Shown: positions 8,360-17,944, numbered from the stretch's first letter. The stretch is DNA of 64,000 nt from Clostridium ragsdalei P11 (GCF_001675165.1 NZ_LROS01000075.1:101993-165992), one strand, 5' to 3'. A program made the numbers and translations. Notes: generated by a model from the letters alone, not told the origin.

Positions 8360-9742
8360 TTAATCAACAGAATGAACACATTGTTTGTGTACATCATGAA
8401 GAGCTTCCATCATTGCCTCAGATAAAGTCGGATGTGGATGAATAACTTCACCAACTCGTTCTGCTGTTAAACCAAGCTCACAAGCAACACCTAATTCTGA
8501 AATCATATCTGTTGCTCTATCACCTACAATAGCAGCTCCAATTATTACGTCCTTTTCGTCTGTAATAATCTTTACAAATCCTTGTAATTTACCCATAGCT
8601 TGAGCTTTTCCAAGCCCCCTAAAGTCAAATTTTCCAACCTTGTACTGGATTCCTGCTTTTTCAGCATCTTTCTCTTTCATACCTACAGAAGCTATTTCTG
8701 GTTCTACAAATGTACAACCAGGTACTGCTTTGTAACTCATCTTCTTCTTTTTATCTAAAACTGCATTTTGAACAGCTACAATACCTTCTCTTTCAGCTAC
8801 ATGTGCAAGAGCAGCAGTAGGAATTAAATCACCTATTGCATAAACTCCCTCTACATTAGTTTCTAAATATTCATTTACAATTATTCTTCCTTTTTGATCT
8901 TTCTTAATACCAATATCATCCAAACCTAAACCTTCAGCATAAGCTCTTCTTCCAACTGCTATGAGAAGTGTTTCAGCCTCTAAAACTTTTCCGCTTCCCA
9001 ATGTAGCAGTTACCGTATCACCTTTAACTTCTACACTAGTTATACCATCGCCTACAAAGTATTTAATCTTATGCTGTTTGAAAATTCTCTGAAGTTGTTT
9101 TGCAACATCTTCATCTTCAAGTGGTGCAAGATGTGGAAGAGCTTCAACTACCTTAACTTCTACTCCCATACTATTTAAGAAGAATCCTATTTCACATCCT
9201 ATAGGACCTCCACCAACTAGTATCATTGACTTTGGAAGTTTCTCTAAATTCAAAACTTCATCTGAAGTTATAACCTTTTTACCATCATACTTGAATACTC
9301 CAGGTGTAACAGGTACAGAACCAGTAGCAAGTATAATTTTATCTGCCGTTATGGATTCTTTAGATCCATCCTGCTTTGTAACCTCTACCTCTTTATTGCT
9401 TATAAGTTTTCCTGTTCCCCTTATAAGCTTTACCCCTCTATGTTCAAACATATATTCTATGCCTTTTACAAGTTGATCTACTACTTTATCTTTTCTCTTC
9501 ATAATTGCATCAAAATCAGGTTTTACTTCACCTTCAACATTAATTCCAAATTTTGATGCTCCTTTTATTACACTTAAAACATCTGTGGAAGCAAGCAGTG
9601 CTTTTGTAGGTATACATCCTACATTTAAGCAAGTTCCTCCTACAGCTTTCTTCTCAACTACAGTAACATCTGCTCCTAAAATTGCAGCTTGCAGTGCAGC
9701 TACATATCCTCCTGGTCCTCCACCAATTACAACTAATTTCAT
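8360..9742 (-). CDS. lpdA: Dihydrolipoyl dehydrogenase
   Basis: FAD-dependent NAD-disulfide oxidoreductase of 460 residues. The N-terminal FAD fold has GGGPGGYVAA, the redox-active disulfide is GGTCLNVGCIPTK, the NAD-binding fold has GGGPIGCEIG, and the C-terminus carries the HPHPTLSE active-site His-Glu region. The start has an AAGGGG site. With gcvH it gives the L and H proteins of the glycine cleavage system. Its place inside the acetyl-CoA operon between metF and the acs genes is typical of acetogenic clostridia. Confidence 0.96.
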   Translation of the reverse strand: MKLVVIGGGPGGYVAALQAAILGADVTVVEKKAVGGTCLNVGCIPTKALLASTDVLSVIKGASKFGINVEGEVKPDFDAIMKRKDKVVDQLVKGIEYMFEHRGVKLIRGTGKLISNKEVEVTKQDGSKESITADKIILATGSVPVTPGVFKYDGKKVITSDEVLNLEKLPKSMILVGGGPIGCEIGFFLNSMGVEVKVVEALPHLAPLEDEDVAKQLQRIFKQHKIKYFVGDGITSVEVKGDTVTATLGSGKVLEAETLLIAVGRRAYAEGLGLDDIGIKKDQKGRIIVNEYLETNVEGVYAIGDLIPTAALAHVAEREGIVAVQNAVLDKKKKMSYKAVPGCTFVEPEIASVGMKEKDAEKAGIQYKVGKFDFRGLGKAQAMGKLQGFVKIITDEKDVIIGAAIVGDRATDMISELGVACELGLTAERVGEVIHPHPTLSEAMMEALHDVHKQCVHSVD

Positions 9743-9776
9743 TCCTAATCGCCCCTTATTTTTTAATCCTATATTT

Positions 9777-10658
9777 TTATAATCCTGCTTCGTCCAATAT
9801 TAATGGCACATTTTCTTCCGCACCAATTGCCATTATATGAACTCCATCGCAAAGTCCTGATTCTTTTACGGCCTTTATAAATTCTCCTGCTATCTTTATG
9901 CCTTCTTGAACTTTATCCTCAGCATTTTTCATTCTATCTATAAGTTCATCAGGTACGAATATACCAGGCACGTTTTTATTCATGTATTTAGCCATACCAG
10001 CTGACTTTAAAGGTATTATGCCTACCATAACTTTAGCATCTACACCTTGAGCTTTAGTCTCTTCTTTGAATTTCTTTAAAGTTTCCATATCATAAACAGC
10101 TTGAGTTTGAAAGAATTTAGCTCCAGCTTTAATTTTCTTCTTCATCTTTATAACTTGAAGCTCTAACGGATCATATCTAGGTGTAACACAGGCCCCTAAA
10201 AAGAAATCTGGTTTCCCTTTTAAATCAGTTCCACCCATGTCTTTTCCGCCATTTAAAATGCTTGCCACCTGTAATATTCCAACACTATCTAGATCATAAA
10301 CTGGCTTTGCACCAGGGTGATCTCCTGTAGCAGTATAATCTCCAGTAAGAGCTAAAACATTTTCAATTTCAAAAACACCTGCAGATAACAATTCTCCTTG
10401 AATTGCTATTCTGTTTCTATCTCTTCCTGTTATTTGAAATACAGGTTCTAATCCTGCATCTTTTAACACTTTACAAGTAGCTAAAGATGTAGCTTTTAAC
10501 GTAGCAGACTGAAAATCCGTTACATTAACTCCATGAACTCTTCCTTTTATCTTTTTGGCACATTCAATTAAATGAGAAAGATCCGTTCCCTTTGGAGGTG
10601 CCATTTCAGCTGTAACTGCAAACTCTCCCTTTTCAAAAGCTTCCTTCAATAAGCTCAT
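9777..10658 (-). CDS. metF: Methylenetetrahydrofolate reductase, catalytic subunit
   Basis: Reduces 5,10-methylene-THF to 5-methyl-THF. The 293-residue protein is an FAD-binding TIM barrel with TAEMAPPKGTD near the start, ALTGDYTATGDHPGAKPV, and the FFQTQAVYD strand. It is directly downstream of metV with a 22-bp gap, which fits the two-subunit MetVF enzyme of acetogenic clostridia. The immediate electron donor of this short enzyme is not evident from sequence; no RnfC2-like partner is present here. Confidence 0.95.
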   Translation of the reverse strand: MSLLKEAFEKGEFAVTAEMAPPKGTDLSHLIECAKKIKGRVHGVNVTDFQSATLKATSLATCKVLKDAGLEPVFQITGRDRNRIAIQGELLSAGVFEIENVLALTGDYTATGDHPGAKPVYDLDSVGILQVASILNGGKDMGGTDLKGKPDFFLGACVTPRYDPLELQVIKMKKKIKAGAKFFQTQAVYDMETLKKFKEETKAQGVDAKVMVGIIPLKSAGMAKYMNKNVPGIFVPDELIDRMKNAEDKVQEGIKIAGEFIKAVKESGLCDGVHIMAIGAEENVPLILDEAGL

Positions 10659-10680
10659 TTTTTAATCCCCCTTCTGATTA

Positions 10681-11331
10681 TTACTTAGCATTTAAATTTA
10701 TTTTTCTAGGATGAGCACTTATTTGATAATCTCTTGGCTTTCTTAATTCTGTCAAATTATCGAGCTGTCCTAGTTCTTTTAATTTATTGTATATTAATAT
10801 CCAAGCACAATCATTTTCAGGATCAACTTCACATTTACCATCTCTTGCACCACCGCAAGGTCCATTCAAAAGTCCCTTTGCACACATTGTAATTGGACAT
10901 ATTCCCCCTGTCCATCCAAGCTGGCAATTTCCACAAGCTTTACAAGCTTCTGCATATTGTCCAACTCTTTCTACTTCGCCTATAAACATAGTGTTATTAC
11001 CTGGATAAACGGGAATCTTTACTAACTTGGCTACAGTTTGAGTTCCATCACCACAAGCTAGGGATACTACTGCATCTGCTTCTTTTAATTCAGCTTTTAA
11101 GGACTTTAAATCTTTTCTTGTTTTTAAAAGATTGCAGGAAGGATCAAGTATTTTATAGCCTAAAACTTTTTTGCCTTGTTCTTCTAACTTGGCTTTCATT
11201 GCTAATACTTCTTCTTCTCCGCCTACTTTACAGGTAGTTGCGCATAAAGAACATCCTGTGATTATTACTTTTTCACTGTCTTTAAGGTAATCCAATAATT
11301 CATCAAAAGATTTTTTTTCTGAAATAATCAT
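10681..11331 (-). CDS. metV: MetV, cysteine-rich partner subunit of methylene-THF reductase
   Basis: 216-residue partner of MetF. Cysteines cluster near the N-terminus (GCSLCATTC) and in the C-terminal half (CKACGNCQLG, then GICPITMC and GPCGG), which are likely 4Fe-4S or zinc ligands. It immediately precedes metF and has a GGAGG start site. In acetogens MetV and MetF form a complex; MetV is thought to relay electrons or provide structure. That role comes from family knowledge, not from this sequence. Confidence 0.93.
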   Translation of the reverse strand: MIISEKKSFDELLDYLKDSEKVIITGCSLCATTCKVGGEEEVLAMKAKLEEQGKKVLGYKILDPSCNLLKTRKDLKSLKAELKEADAVVSLACGDGTQTVAKLVKIPVYPGNNTMFIGEVERVGQYAEACKACGNCQLGWTGGICPITMCAKGLLNGPCGGARDGKCEVDPENDCAWILIYNKLKELGQLDNLTELRKPRDYQISAHPRKINLNAK

Positions 11332-11358
11332 ATTTATTCCTCCATTTATTTCACAGGT

Positions 11359-12213
11359 TTATAGGTTATTTTGTAACTTACAGGCCTTTACAATATGCTG
11401 TGCAAGTATAGATGATGTAACAGAGCCTACTCCTTTAGGAACAGGTGTTATCATTGAAGCTTTTGATTCACAGTCTTCTGTATCTACATCTCCACATAGC
11501 TTTCCACTTTCATCTACATTTATGCCTACATCTATAACTACGGCACCATCTTTTACATATTTTGAATCTATCATTTTAGCTTTTCCTATGCCTACTACCA
11601 GTATGTCTGCCTGGGAACAAACCTTTGGCATATCAGTAGTTTTTGAATGACATACGGTAACTGTAGCATTTTCATTTAATAGGAGCATGCACGCTGGTTT
11701 TCCAACTACCATAGATCTTCCTACTATAACTGCATTCTTTCCCTTCATAGGAACTTTATAATGCTTAAGGATTTCTATAACAGCAGATGGTGTACAAGGT
11801 GCAAATCCTGTCATATCTTTTTCCATCAATTTAGCAACATTTACAGGACTAAAGCAATCTACATCTTTTTCAGGGGCGATTATATATTTTATAACGCTTT
11901 CATCTAATTGCTTAGGAAATGGTCTGAATACCATTATTGCATTTACAGTCTTGTCCGCATTTATTTTTTTCAATTCTTCAATAAACTTGTCTTGTGATAT
12001 ATCTGCTGGTAGCTCTTTAACAACTGCCTCTATTCCAATTTTTTCGCACTTTTTTAGAGCTCCTTTTTCATAAGCAAGGTCACTTCCGTTTGCTCCAACT
12101 CTTACTAATGTAAGTTTTGGAGTAATACCCTTTACCTTTAAATCATTAACTTCTTTAGTTAAAGCTTCACTTATAGCATCTGCCACTGGTTTACCTTTAA
12201 TTATTTGACCCAT
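11359..12213 (-). CDS. folD: Bifunctional methylene-THF dehydrogenase / methenyl-THF cyclohydrolase
   Basis: FolD of 284 residues. It has the catalytic lysine in the YEKGALKKC region, the VGRSMVVGKP nucleotide-binding motif and the C-terminal TPVPKGVGSVT motif. It interconverts methylene-, methenyl- and formyl-THF using NADP(H) or NAD(H). The start has an AAGGAG site. It lies between fchA and metV, so the cyclohydrolase step is covered twice in this operon (FchA and FolD). Confidence 0.97.
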   Translation of the reverse strand: MGQIIKGKPVADAISEALTKEVNDLKVKGITPKLTLVRVGANGSDLAYEKGALKKCEKIGIEAVVKELPADISQDKFIEELKKINADKTVNAIMVFRPFPKQLDESVIKYIIAPEKDVDCFSPVNVAKLMEKDMTGFAPCTPSAVIEILKHYKVPMKGKNAVIVGRSMVVGKPACMLLLNENATVTVCHSKTTDMPKVCSQADILVVGIGKAKMIDSKYVKDGAVVIDVGINVDESGKLCGDVDTEDCESKASMITPVPKGVGSVTSSILAQHIVKACKLQNNL

Positions 12214-12275
12214 ACTTATATCTCCTTCATATTAAAATTAGCTATCTGTACCATACTAAACTAATTTACAAGTGC

Positions 12276-12305
12276 CTCCAGAAGAAATTAAGATTTCTTC
12301 TGGAG
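12276..12305 (-). other. Intercistronic hairpin between fchA and folD
   Basis: Twelve-base perfect stem CTCCAGAAGAAA / TTTCTTCTGGAG with a 6-nt loop, starting 11 bases after the fchA stop. There is no following T-tract on the coding strand, which argues against simple termination. Confidence 0.75.
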
Positions 12306-12315
12306 AATAATAATT

Positions 12316-12948
12316 TTATTTGGAAAGTGCACTAACTACTTTTTCATATACCTTATCTGCAATCTTAATGCCTTCTTCAACTAAAGGTTCCGTCTCTGCT
12401 TTTACCTTTTTAACATATTCCTGATCTTTAATGGAATTAATGTTGATTATGACATTAAGCTGTGCTCCAATAATAGCAGCTCTTAGACACTGAACTCCTA
12501 CACCAACATCACTTATTGCAAGTTTGGAGCAGTTATCTACAAGTGCCTCGTGGAGTTTTATTGCTTCATAAGCTTGCTTAACAATGCTTACTGGAACACT
12601 GCATGCTTGCTTTAGACACTTTTCTAGAGTTTCTTCTTTTATTTTTTTCTGCTCTTCAGTGTCTTTTGGCATTCCATAAGCCTTTGAAAGAGGCAGAAAG
12701 CATTCTGCATCTGCATCCATCATCTTTAAAAGCTCTGCTTGAAGCTCATCAGATCTTTTAAGTATGCCTTTTACCTTTTCATCATACTGTGCATACTTTT
12801 TCTTTCCTATTGTAAGGTTACATACCATGCCTCCAAGTGCCATTCCTATAGCACCTGTAATAGCTGATCCTCCGCCTCCACCAGGAGTTGCAGCTTTAGA
12901 TGCAAGAACTTCTATAAAATCTGTGCAACTTTTATCTGCTAATTTCAT
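12316..12948 (-). CDS. fchA: Methenyl-THF cyclohydrolase (formiminotransferase-cyclodeaminase family)
   Basis: 210-residue all-helical protein of the cyclodeaminase/cyclohydrolase family. The glycine-rich substrate loop TPGGGGGSA is near residue 20. It hydrolyses methenyl-THF and formyl-THF in the methyl branch. The start has an AGGAGG site. It lies immediately after fhs and before folD. Confidence 0.95.
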   Translation of the reverse strand: MKLADKSCTDFIEVLASKAATPGGGGGSAITGAIGMALGGMVCNLTIGKKKYAQYDEKVKGILKRSDELQAELLKMMDADAECFLPLSKAYGMPKDTEEQKKIKEETLEKCLKQACSVPVSIVKQAYEAIKLHEALVDNCSKLAISDVGVGVQCLRAAIIGAQLNVIININSIKDQEYVKKVKAETEPLVEEGIKIADKVYEKVVSALSK

Positions 12949-12968
12949 ATTGTTTCCTCCTAAATGTT

Positions 12969-14645
12969 TTAGAATAATCCGCTTATTACTCCATTCTCAT
13001 CTACATCTATTTTTTCAGCAGATGGAACTTTTCCAAGACCTGGCATCTTCATTATTGAACCAGTTACTGCAACTACAAAACCTGCTCCAGCAGAAATTGT
13101 AACCTGTCTTACTGTAATATTAAATCCTGTTGGTCTTCCAAGTTTAGTCTGGTCATCAGTTAAGGAGTATTGGGTCTTTGCTATACATACTGGTGTTTTA
13201 CCAAATCCTAATTTTTCAAGCTCATCAATTTCTTTTTCTGCCTGACTTGTGAAAGTAACATCATCAGCACCATATATCTTTTGAGCTACTGCTCTTATTT
13301 TATCTCTAATTGGTAATTTTTCATCATAAGCAAACTGGAAGTCATTTTTCTCTTCTTTTATAAGTCTAAGCACTTCTTTGGCAACTTCTAGTCCACCTTC
13401 GCCGCCTTTAGCCCAAACTTCTGATAATCTTACATTTACACCTAATTCTTTACATTTATCTTCTACTAATTTTAATTCTGCCTGTGTATCTGTAGGGAAT
13501 GCATTTAATGCAACTACTGCTGGTAATTTATATACCTTAGTTATATTCTCTACATGTTTTAATAGATTTGGAAGTCCTTTTTCAAGAGCTTCTAAGTTTT
13601 CATTATTTAAGTCAGCCTTTGGAACTCCGCCATTGTATTTCAATGCTCTAACTGTAGCAACTATTATTACTGCATCTGGTTTTAATCCTGCCATTCTGCA
13701 CTTGATATCTAAGAATTTTTCAGCACCTAGGTCAGCACCGAAACCTGCCTCCGTAACTACATAATCACCAAAGTGAAGAGCCATTCTAGTAGCCATTATT
13801 GAGTTACAACCATGAGCTATATTTGCAAATGGTCCGCCGTGTACAAATGCTGGTGTTCCTTCAAGAGTTTGAACTAGATTTGGTTTTAATGCATCTTTAA
13901 GAAGTGCTGCCATAGCTCCTTCAGCTTTCAAATCATGAGCTGTTACAGGCTGGCCATCTCTAGTGTATCCTACAACTATTTTAGCAATTCTCTTCTTCAA
14001 ATCAATTATGTCACTTGATAAACAGAATATAGCCATTATTTCTGAAGCAACTGTTATATCAAATCCATCTTCTCTAGGTGTACCATTGGCTTTTCCACCT
14101 AATCCATCAACTACAAACCTGAGCTGTCTGTCGTTCATGTCTACGCATCTTCTCCAAGCAATTCTTCTTGGGTCTATGTTAAGCTTATTGCCTTGATATA
14201 TATGATTATCTATCATTGCTGCAAGTAAATTGTTAGCAGCAGTGAGTGCATGTATATCACCTGTAAAGTGTAGGTTTATGTCTTCCATAGGTACTACTTG
14301 AGCATATCCACCACCGGCAGCTCCACCTTTTATACCAAATACAGGTCCCATAGATGGTTCTCTAAGTGCAACAACAACAGATTTTCCCATTCTATTTAAT
14401 GCATCTGCTACACCTATTGCTGTAGTAGTTTTTCCTTCTCCAGCAGGTGTTGGGTTTATAGCTGTACATAATATAAGTTTTCCATTCTTTCCAGGTGTAG
14501 TCTTTAACAAGTTGTAATTTACCTTTGCTTTGTATTTACCATACAATTCAATATCATCTTCGGAAATATTTAATTTCTTTGCAATTTCCTTAATGTCCTT
14601 CATTGTGCATTCTTGAGCTATTTCGATGTCTGATTTATAAGTCAT
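12969..14645 (-). CDS. fhs: Formate-tetrahydrofolate ligase
   Basis: ATP-dependent activation of formate to 10-formyl-THF, the first committed step of the methyl branch. The protein has 558 residues with P-loop TPAGEGKTT, the conserved [21 protein letters not shown] region (positions about 94-114) and DINLHFTGD. The start codon directly abuts the stop of the upstream cooC gene (TAAATG), with its ribosome site inside the cooC 3' end, so the two are probably translationally coupled. Confidence 0.98.
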   Translation of the reverse strand: MTYKSDIEIAQECTMKDIKEIAKKLNISEDDIELYGKYKAKVNYNLLKTTPGKNGKLILCTAINPTPAGEGKTTTAIGVADALNRMGKSVVVALREPSMGPVFGIKGGAAGGGYAQVVPMEDINLHFTGDIHALTAANNLLAAMIDNHIYQGNKLNIDPRRIAWRRCVDMNDRQLRFVVDGLGGKANGTPREDGFDITVASEIMAIFCLSSDIIDLKKRIAKIVVGYTRDGQPVTAHDLKAEGAMAALLKDALKPNLVQTLEGTPAFVHGGPFANIAHGCNSIMATRMALHFGDYVVTEAGFGADLGAEKFLDIKCRMAGLKPDAVIIVATVRALKYNGGVPKADLNNENLEALEKGLPNLLKHVENITKVYKLPAVVALNAFPTDTQAELKLVEDKCKELGVNVRLSEVWAKGGEGGLEVAKEVLRLIKEEKNDFQFAYDEKLPIRDKIRAVAQKIYGADDVTFTSQAEKEIDELEKLGFGKTPVCIAKTQYSLTDDQTKLGRPTGFNITVRQVTISAGAGFVVAVTGSIMKMPGLGKVPSAEKIDVDENGVISGLF

Positions 14646-15428
14646 TTAAAAAACCCCCATTTCTAATTTTTGTTTTATATTTTTTACCTCCTTAACAGTT
14701 TCCTCATTGGAATCGTAAGGAGATTGATTGACTCTATCAGAACTTCCAACTGTGTCACTATAATGTATAAATCCAAGACATTCTTTTTCATCTACATTTT
14801 CCAATACAAATTCTTCGTCCTTCTTATTTCTAATTTTATTTGCTACCACAAATATCTTTTCTATTCCTATATCCTTAGCTAATTTTTTAACATGCTTGAA
14901 CGTCTGTATACTTCTTATTCCAGGTTCTACAACAACAATAAATACATCTACACCTTGCGCTGTTCCCCTTCCCAAATGTTCAATACCTGCTTCCATATCC
15001 ATTATGACGATATCTTTGTTTTGGAGCATTAAATGTGACGTGAGTTTTTTAAGCAAAACATTTTCCGGGCAGAAACAACCTGTTCCGCCTGTATCAACTG
15101 TTCCCATAGTTAAAAGTCTTACACCTTTGTATTCCTTGCAATATCTTTCTGGTATATCATCAACTTTAGGATTTATTTTAAACATTTTTCCAAAGGATCC
15201 TGGAGTAGAATTTGTTCTCTCTGCTACTAACTTTTTCATTTCTGAAATTGGAACAATCTCATCTGCTATCTCTTTTGGAAATCCTAATGCTAATGCCAAA
15301 TTGGGATCAGGATCTGCATCCACAGCTAAAACATTATATCCTTCTTCTGCATATATTCTACTCATTATCGCTGAAAATGTAGTTTTACCTACACCACCTT
15401 TACCTGTTATAGCCATTTTCATTTTCAT
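14646..15428 (-). CDS. cooC: Carbon monoxide dehydrogenase accessory ATPase CooC
   Basis: MinD-family ATPase of 260 residues with Walker A GKGGVGKTT and the CxC segment TGCFCPEN that binds metal at the dimer interface in CooC. It helps to load Ni into the CODH C-cluster. It lies downstream of acsA but is separated from it by about 290 bp with hairpins and a promoter. It is fused tightly to fhs. The first ATG is used here; a second ATG two codons later would also fit the GGGAGGG site. Confidence 0.94.
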   Translation of the reverse strand: MKMKMAITGKGGVGKTTFSAIMSRIYAEEGYNVLAVDADPDPNLALALGFPKEIADEIVPISEMKKLVAERTNSTPGSFGKMFKINPKVDDIPERYCKEYKGVRLLTMGTVDTGGTGCFCPENVLLKKLTSHLMLQNKDIVIMDMEAGIEHLGRGTAQGVDVFIVVVEPGIRSIQTFKHVKKLAKDIGIEKIFVVANKIRNKKDEEFVLENVDEKECLGFIHYSDTVGSSDRVNQSPYDSNEETVKEVKNIKQKLEMGVF

Positions 15429-15496
15429 ATGTAGTCCCTCCCATTTTGAACAACCATTTTATATAATTTATTTAAAATACAAACTTAATATATACT

Positions 15497-15543
15497 TTTA
15501 TCTACAAATATATTCCCTTATAATTTATGTATTTGTAGATAAA
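15497..15543 (-). promoter_or_regulatory. 14-bp inverted repeat in the cooC-fhs leader
   Basis: TTTATCTACAAATA at 15497-15510 and its exact complement at 15530-15543, with a 19-nt loop. It sits between the predicted extended -10 at 15562-15570 and the cooC start. Without a T-tract it is either a DNA operator with half-site TATTTGTAGATAAA or a 5'-UTR stem. It could set expression of the whole downstream operon. Confidence 0.7.
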
Positions 15544-15561
15544 TTATAAATTTTATTCTAC

Positions 15562-15570
15562 ATTATACCA
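15562..15570 (-). promoter_or_regulatory. Extended -10 promoter for the cooC-fhs-...-acsB operon
   Basis: On the minus strand the sequence reads TGGTATAAT, an extended -10 element (TGN-TATAAT). No good -35 hexamer is seen at the right distance, which is tolerated with an extended -10. It would allow the 14 genes from cooC downward to be transcribed independently of acsA. Confidence 0.45.
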
Positions 15571-15587
15571 TCTATAAATTAAAATTC

Positions 15588-15631
15588 TTCTCAAAATGAT
15601 ATGTAATCTTGACTTCATATCACTTTGAGAA
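15588..15631 (-). terminator. Second hairpin between acsA and cooC
   Basis: TTCTCAAAATGATATG at 15588-15603 pairs with CATATCACTTTGAGAA at 15616-15631, with one mismatch and a 12-nt loop. It lies downstream of the acsA 3' hairpin and just upstream of the predicted cooC promoter. It may terminate or trim the acsA message. Confidence 0.5.
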
Positions 15632-15652
15632 CATATTTTTATATCATATTGA

Positions 15653-15702
15653 GCCATGCAAAATTAAAATTAGCTTTTAAGCCATTTTAACTTTGGCATG
15701 GC
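15653..15702 (-). terminator. Large hairpin downstream of acsA
   Basis: Starts 18 bases beyond the acsA stop. GCCATGC pairs with GCATGGC at the outside, and the inner AT-rich arms pair with few mismatches. The stem is long, but there is no clear T-run after it, so partial termination or 3'-end stabilisation of the CODH message is more likely than full termination. Confidence 0.55.
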
Positions 15703-15720
15703 AATTGCTTGTCTTTATTA

Positions 15721-17616
15721 TTAGATACCTAATTTTTTACGTTTTTCATTCATCCTATTAACCATTTGTTCAACTGCTTTATGAGGATCTGTTTCTATAA
15801 AGAATTTAGCTCCTACCCAGTCTTCCATCTTATTAGTAAGAATATCTACAACTTCTGGACCGCCTGTTACTGGAGGTGTTACTCCAAGCCAAGTATCTAT
15901 ACCTGAAGTTACTACATAAGTACCTATAGAAACAGCTTTTTCTGACATCCATCCAGGTGCTACACCTACAACTGGAAGATCACTCATATCTGTACCTAAG
16001 AAATTAGCTACTCTACCAACTAAGTCTAATATACGGCTTATATCAACACAAGAACCCATATGAAGTACTGGTGGTATACCAACAAGCTTACATACAGTAG
16101 CTAGTCCTGGTCCTGCATATTTTTCTGCTGCTTCTAATTGCATTAATCCATATTCTGCTGCTGCTTGAGCTGCACAACCTGTAGCAACAACTATTACATC
16201 ATTCTTTATTAATCCCTTTATAGTTTCAATATGTGCAGAATTATGAGTAACTTTAGGATTGTTACAACCAACTACACCTGCGGCACCTCTTAATACTCCT
16301 GATACTAAAACATCTGCTAAAGGCTTTACAGTTTGCATTGGTCCTATTTGTGTATTAACAACTTTGTCCAATTTGTTTATTACTTCTTCAACACTATATC
16401 CTACAATTCCCTTTGATTTCAATTCAGGAATCATTACTTTACTGTTATCTCTATTTTTAAAATTTAATATTGCTTCCTTTAAAATCTGTTTAGCAGAATC
16501 AAGTGGATGTTCTTCATCAAATTCAATATAAGTTGAATCTGTGATATGTGCCTTTGGTGAAGTCGTTATAAACTTAGTATGATATGACTTAGTCAATTTT
16601 GCTAATGCTGGCATTATACACTGTACATCAACTATAAGTCCATCTACTGCTCCTGTAACTACAGCCAATTCCTGCTGCATAAAGTTTCCTGCTATTTTGA
16701 TGCCATGTATCATGGAAACTTCATTTCCAGTACAGCACATTCCGCATAAGTTTATTCCATCAGCACCTACTGATTTAGCAAGTTCAACTAGTTCTGGATC
16801 TGATGCTGCTTCTACTATCATATCTGAAAGAAGAGGTTCATGTCCGTGTAAAACTACATTTACAGAATTCTTTTCAAGTACTCCAAGATTTGCTTCTGTC
16901 TCAATTGACTTAGGTGTTCCAAACATTATATCTCTAAATTCTGTAGCCATATATGATCCTAGCCATCCATCACCTAGCGAACATCTCATAGCCATTTTAA
17001 TCATAGCTTCTGCATCTGCATTACATCCTATATGTGTTGAGTGCATAACTGCAGCTATTTCTCTATCAATTGCCCTTGGAACTATGTCAAGTTTATCCCA
17101 TATTTCCTTTCTCTTTGGTGGAAGGGACGGTGGAAGTTTAACTTCTCCCATTTGTCTACCATAATCATCTAATCCTCTTTTAGCTACATCATGAGCTATA
17201 TCATATATGTCTCTTCCTTCAGTTTCTACATCATATATTTTTGCAACTTCTTTCAATTTATTTTCATCTTTAACTTTTATATCTCCATCTTTGCTGGAGT
17301 GGTATAAGCTAAGTGCTATACTTCTACCATGATCTGAATGTGCAGCAGCTCCGCCTACAACCATTCTTGCAAAATTTCTAGATACAATTACATCTGCTGT
17401 AGCACCACATATACCTCTTTCAACGCCTTTTCCTGGCACTGGACTTACTCTACAAGGACCCATGCTGCAATTTCTACAGCAAACTCCTGCTGACCCAAAT
17501 CCACACTGTACCTTCATGTCTGCTTTCCTATCTAAAGCAGTTTCAACCCCATCTTTTTTTGCCTTGTCCAATAATTGTAAAGTAGCTTGATCAATTGACT
17601 TTGCCTTTTCTTCCAT
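15721..17616 (-). CDS. acsA: Anaerobic carbon monoxide dehydrogenase catalytic subunit
   Basis: Ni-Fe CODH that interconverts CO2 and CO and partners AcsB. Full-length at 631 residues. N-terminal cluster ligands are Cys38, Cys46, Cys47, Cys50, Cys55 and Cys70. C-cluster region residues include His257/His259 in VLHGHE, the CGMCC segment at 291-295 and Cys333. Codon 401 is TCA (serine) at 16414-16416; no internal stop interrupts the frame. The start has an AAGGAGGG site. It is the promoter-proximal gene of the cluster, with a 530-bp regulatory region upstream. Confidence 0.98.
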   Translation of the reverse strand: MEEKAKSIDQATLQLLDKAKKDGVETALDRKADMKVQCGFGSAGVCCRNCSMGPCRVSPVPGKGVERGICGATADVIVSRNFARMVVGGAAAHSDHGRSIALSLYHSSKDGDIKVKDENKLKEVAKIYDVETEGRDIYDIAHDVAKRGLDDYGRQMGEVKLPPSLPPKRKEIWDKLDIVPRAIDREIAAVMHSTHIGCNADAEAMIKMAMRCSLGDGWLGSYMATEFRDIMFGTPKSIETEANLGVLEKNSVNVVLHGHEPLLSDMIVEAASDPELVELAKSVGADGINLCGMCCTGNEVSMIHGIKIAGNFMQQELAVVTGAVDGLIVDVQCIMPALAKLTKSYHTKFITTSPKAHITDSTYIEFDEEHPLDSAKQILKEAILNFKNRDNSKVMIPELKSKGIVGYSVEEVINKLDKVVNTQIGPMQTVKPLADVLVSGVLRGAAGVVGCNNPKVTHNSAHIETIKGLIKNDVIVVATGCAAQAAAEYGLMQLEAAEKYAGPGLATVCKLVGIPPVLHMGSCVDISRILDLVGRVANFLGTDMSDLPVVGVAPGWMSEKAVSIGTYVVTSGIDTWLGVTPPVTGGPEVVDILTNKMEDWVGAKFFIETDPHKAVEQMVNRMNEKRKKLGI

Positions 17617-17715
17617 TTTAATAATTCCCTCCTTAAAGAAATAACTTCAATTTTTGTTGTAATTACTTCTTAAAATAACTTAATTTTACCTAAAACCCTA
17701 TTTTTTTATTTTAAT

Positions 17716-17736
17716 TAATTGTAATAAATACAATTA
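17716..17736. promoter_or_regulatory. Perfect 8-5-8 inverted repeat near the acsA promoter
   Basis: TAATTGTA, five bases, TACAATTA. It overlaps or lies just downstream of the TATAAT-like element for acsA, 100 bp before the start codon. The arrangement fits an operator for a dimeric regulator, but the motif is AT-only apart from one C/G and matches no regulator I recognise. Confidence 0.4.
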
Positions 17737-17944
17737 TAATTATAACCTTTTTACTACATAAAATAAATATATTTACCATAAAAAATGTTAAAAAATAAAC
17801 ATCCATTTAAGTATAATCTTGGTTATTGATATTATTAATAAATTATTTGTGAATTTAATAAGAAAATAAATATTATTATGTGAAATATACAATTACATGT
17901 GACATATTTTGGTCTTTTAAGCATTACATGGATGTAAAAAAATT

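Noticed and set aside
1482..9742. Complete glycine cleavage/synthase system
   Set aside because: Only the H protein and the L protein (lpdA) are present; GcvT and GcvP are not in the window.
12764..13102. Open frames opposite fchA and fhs (and similar long frames opposite acsA, metF and lpdA)
   Set aside because: They lie antisense to well-supported enzymes, have no ribosome sites and show reversed-frame amino-acid composition.
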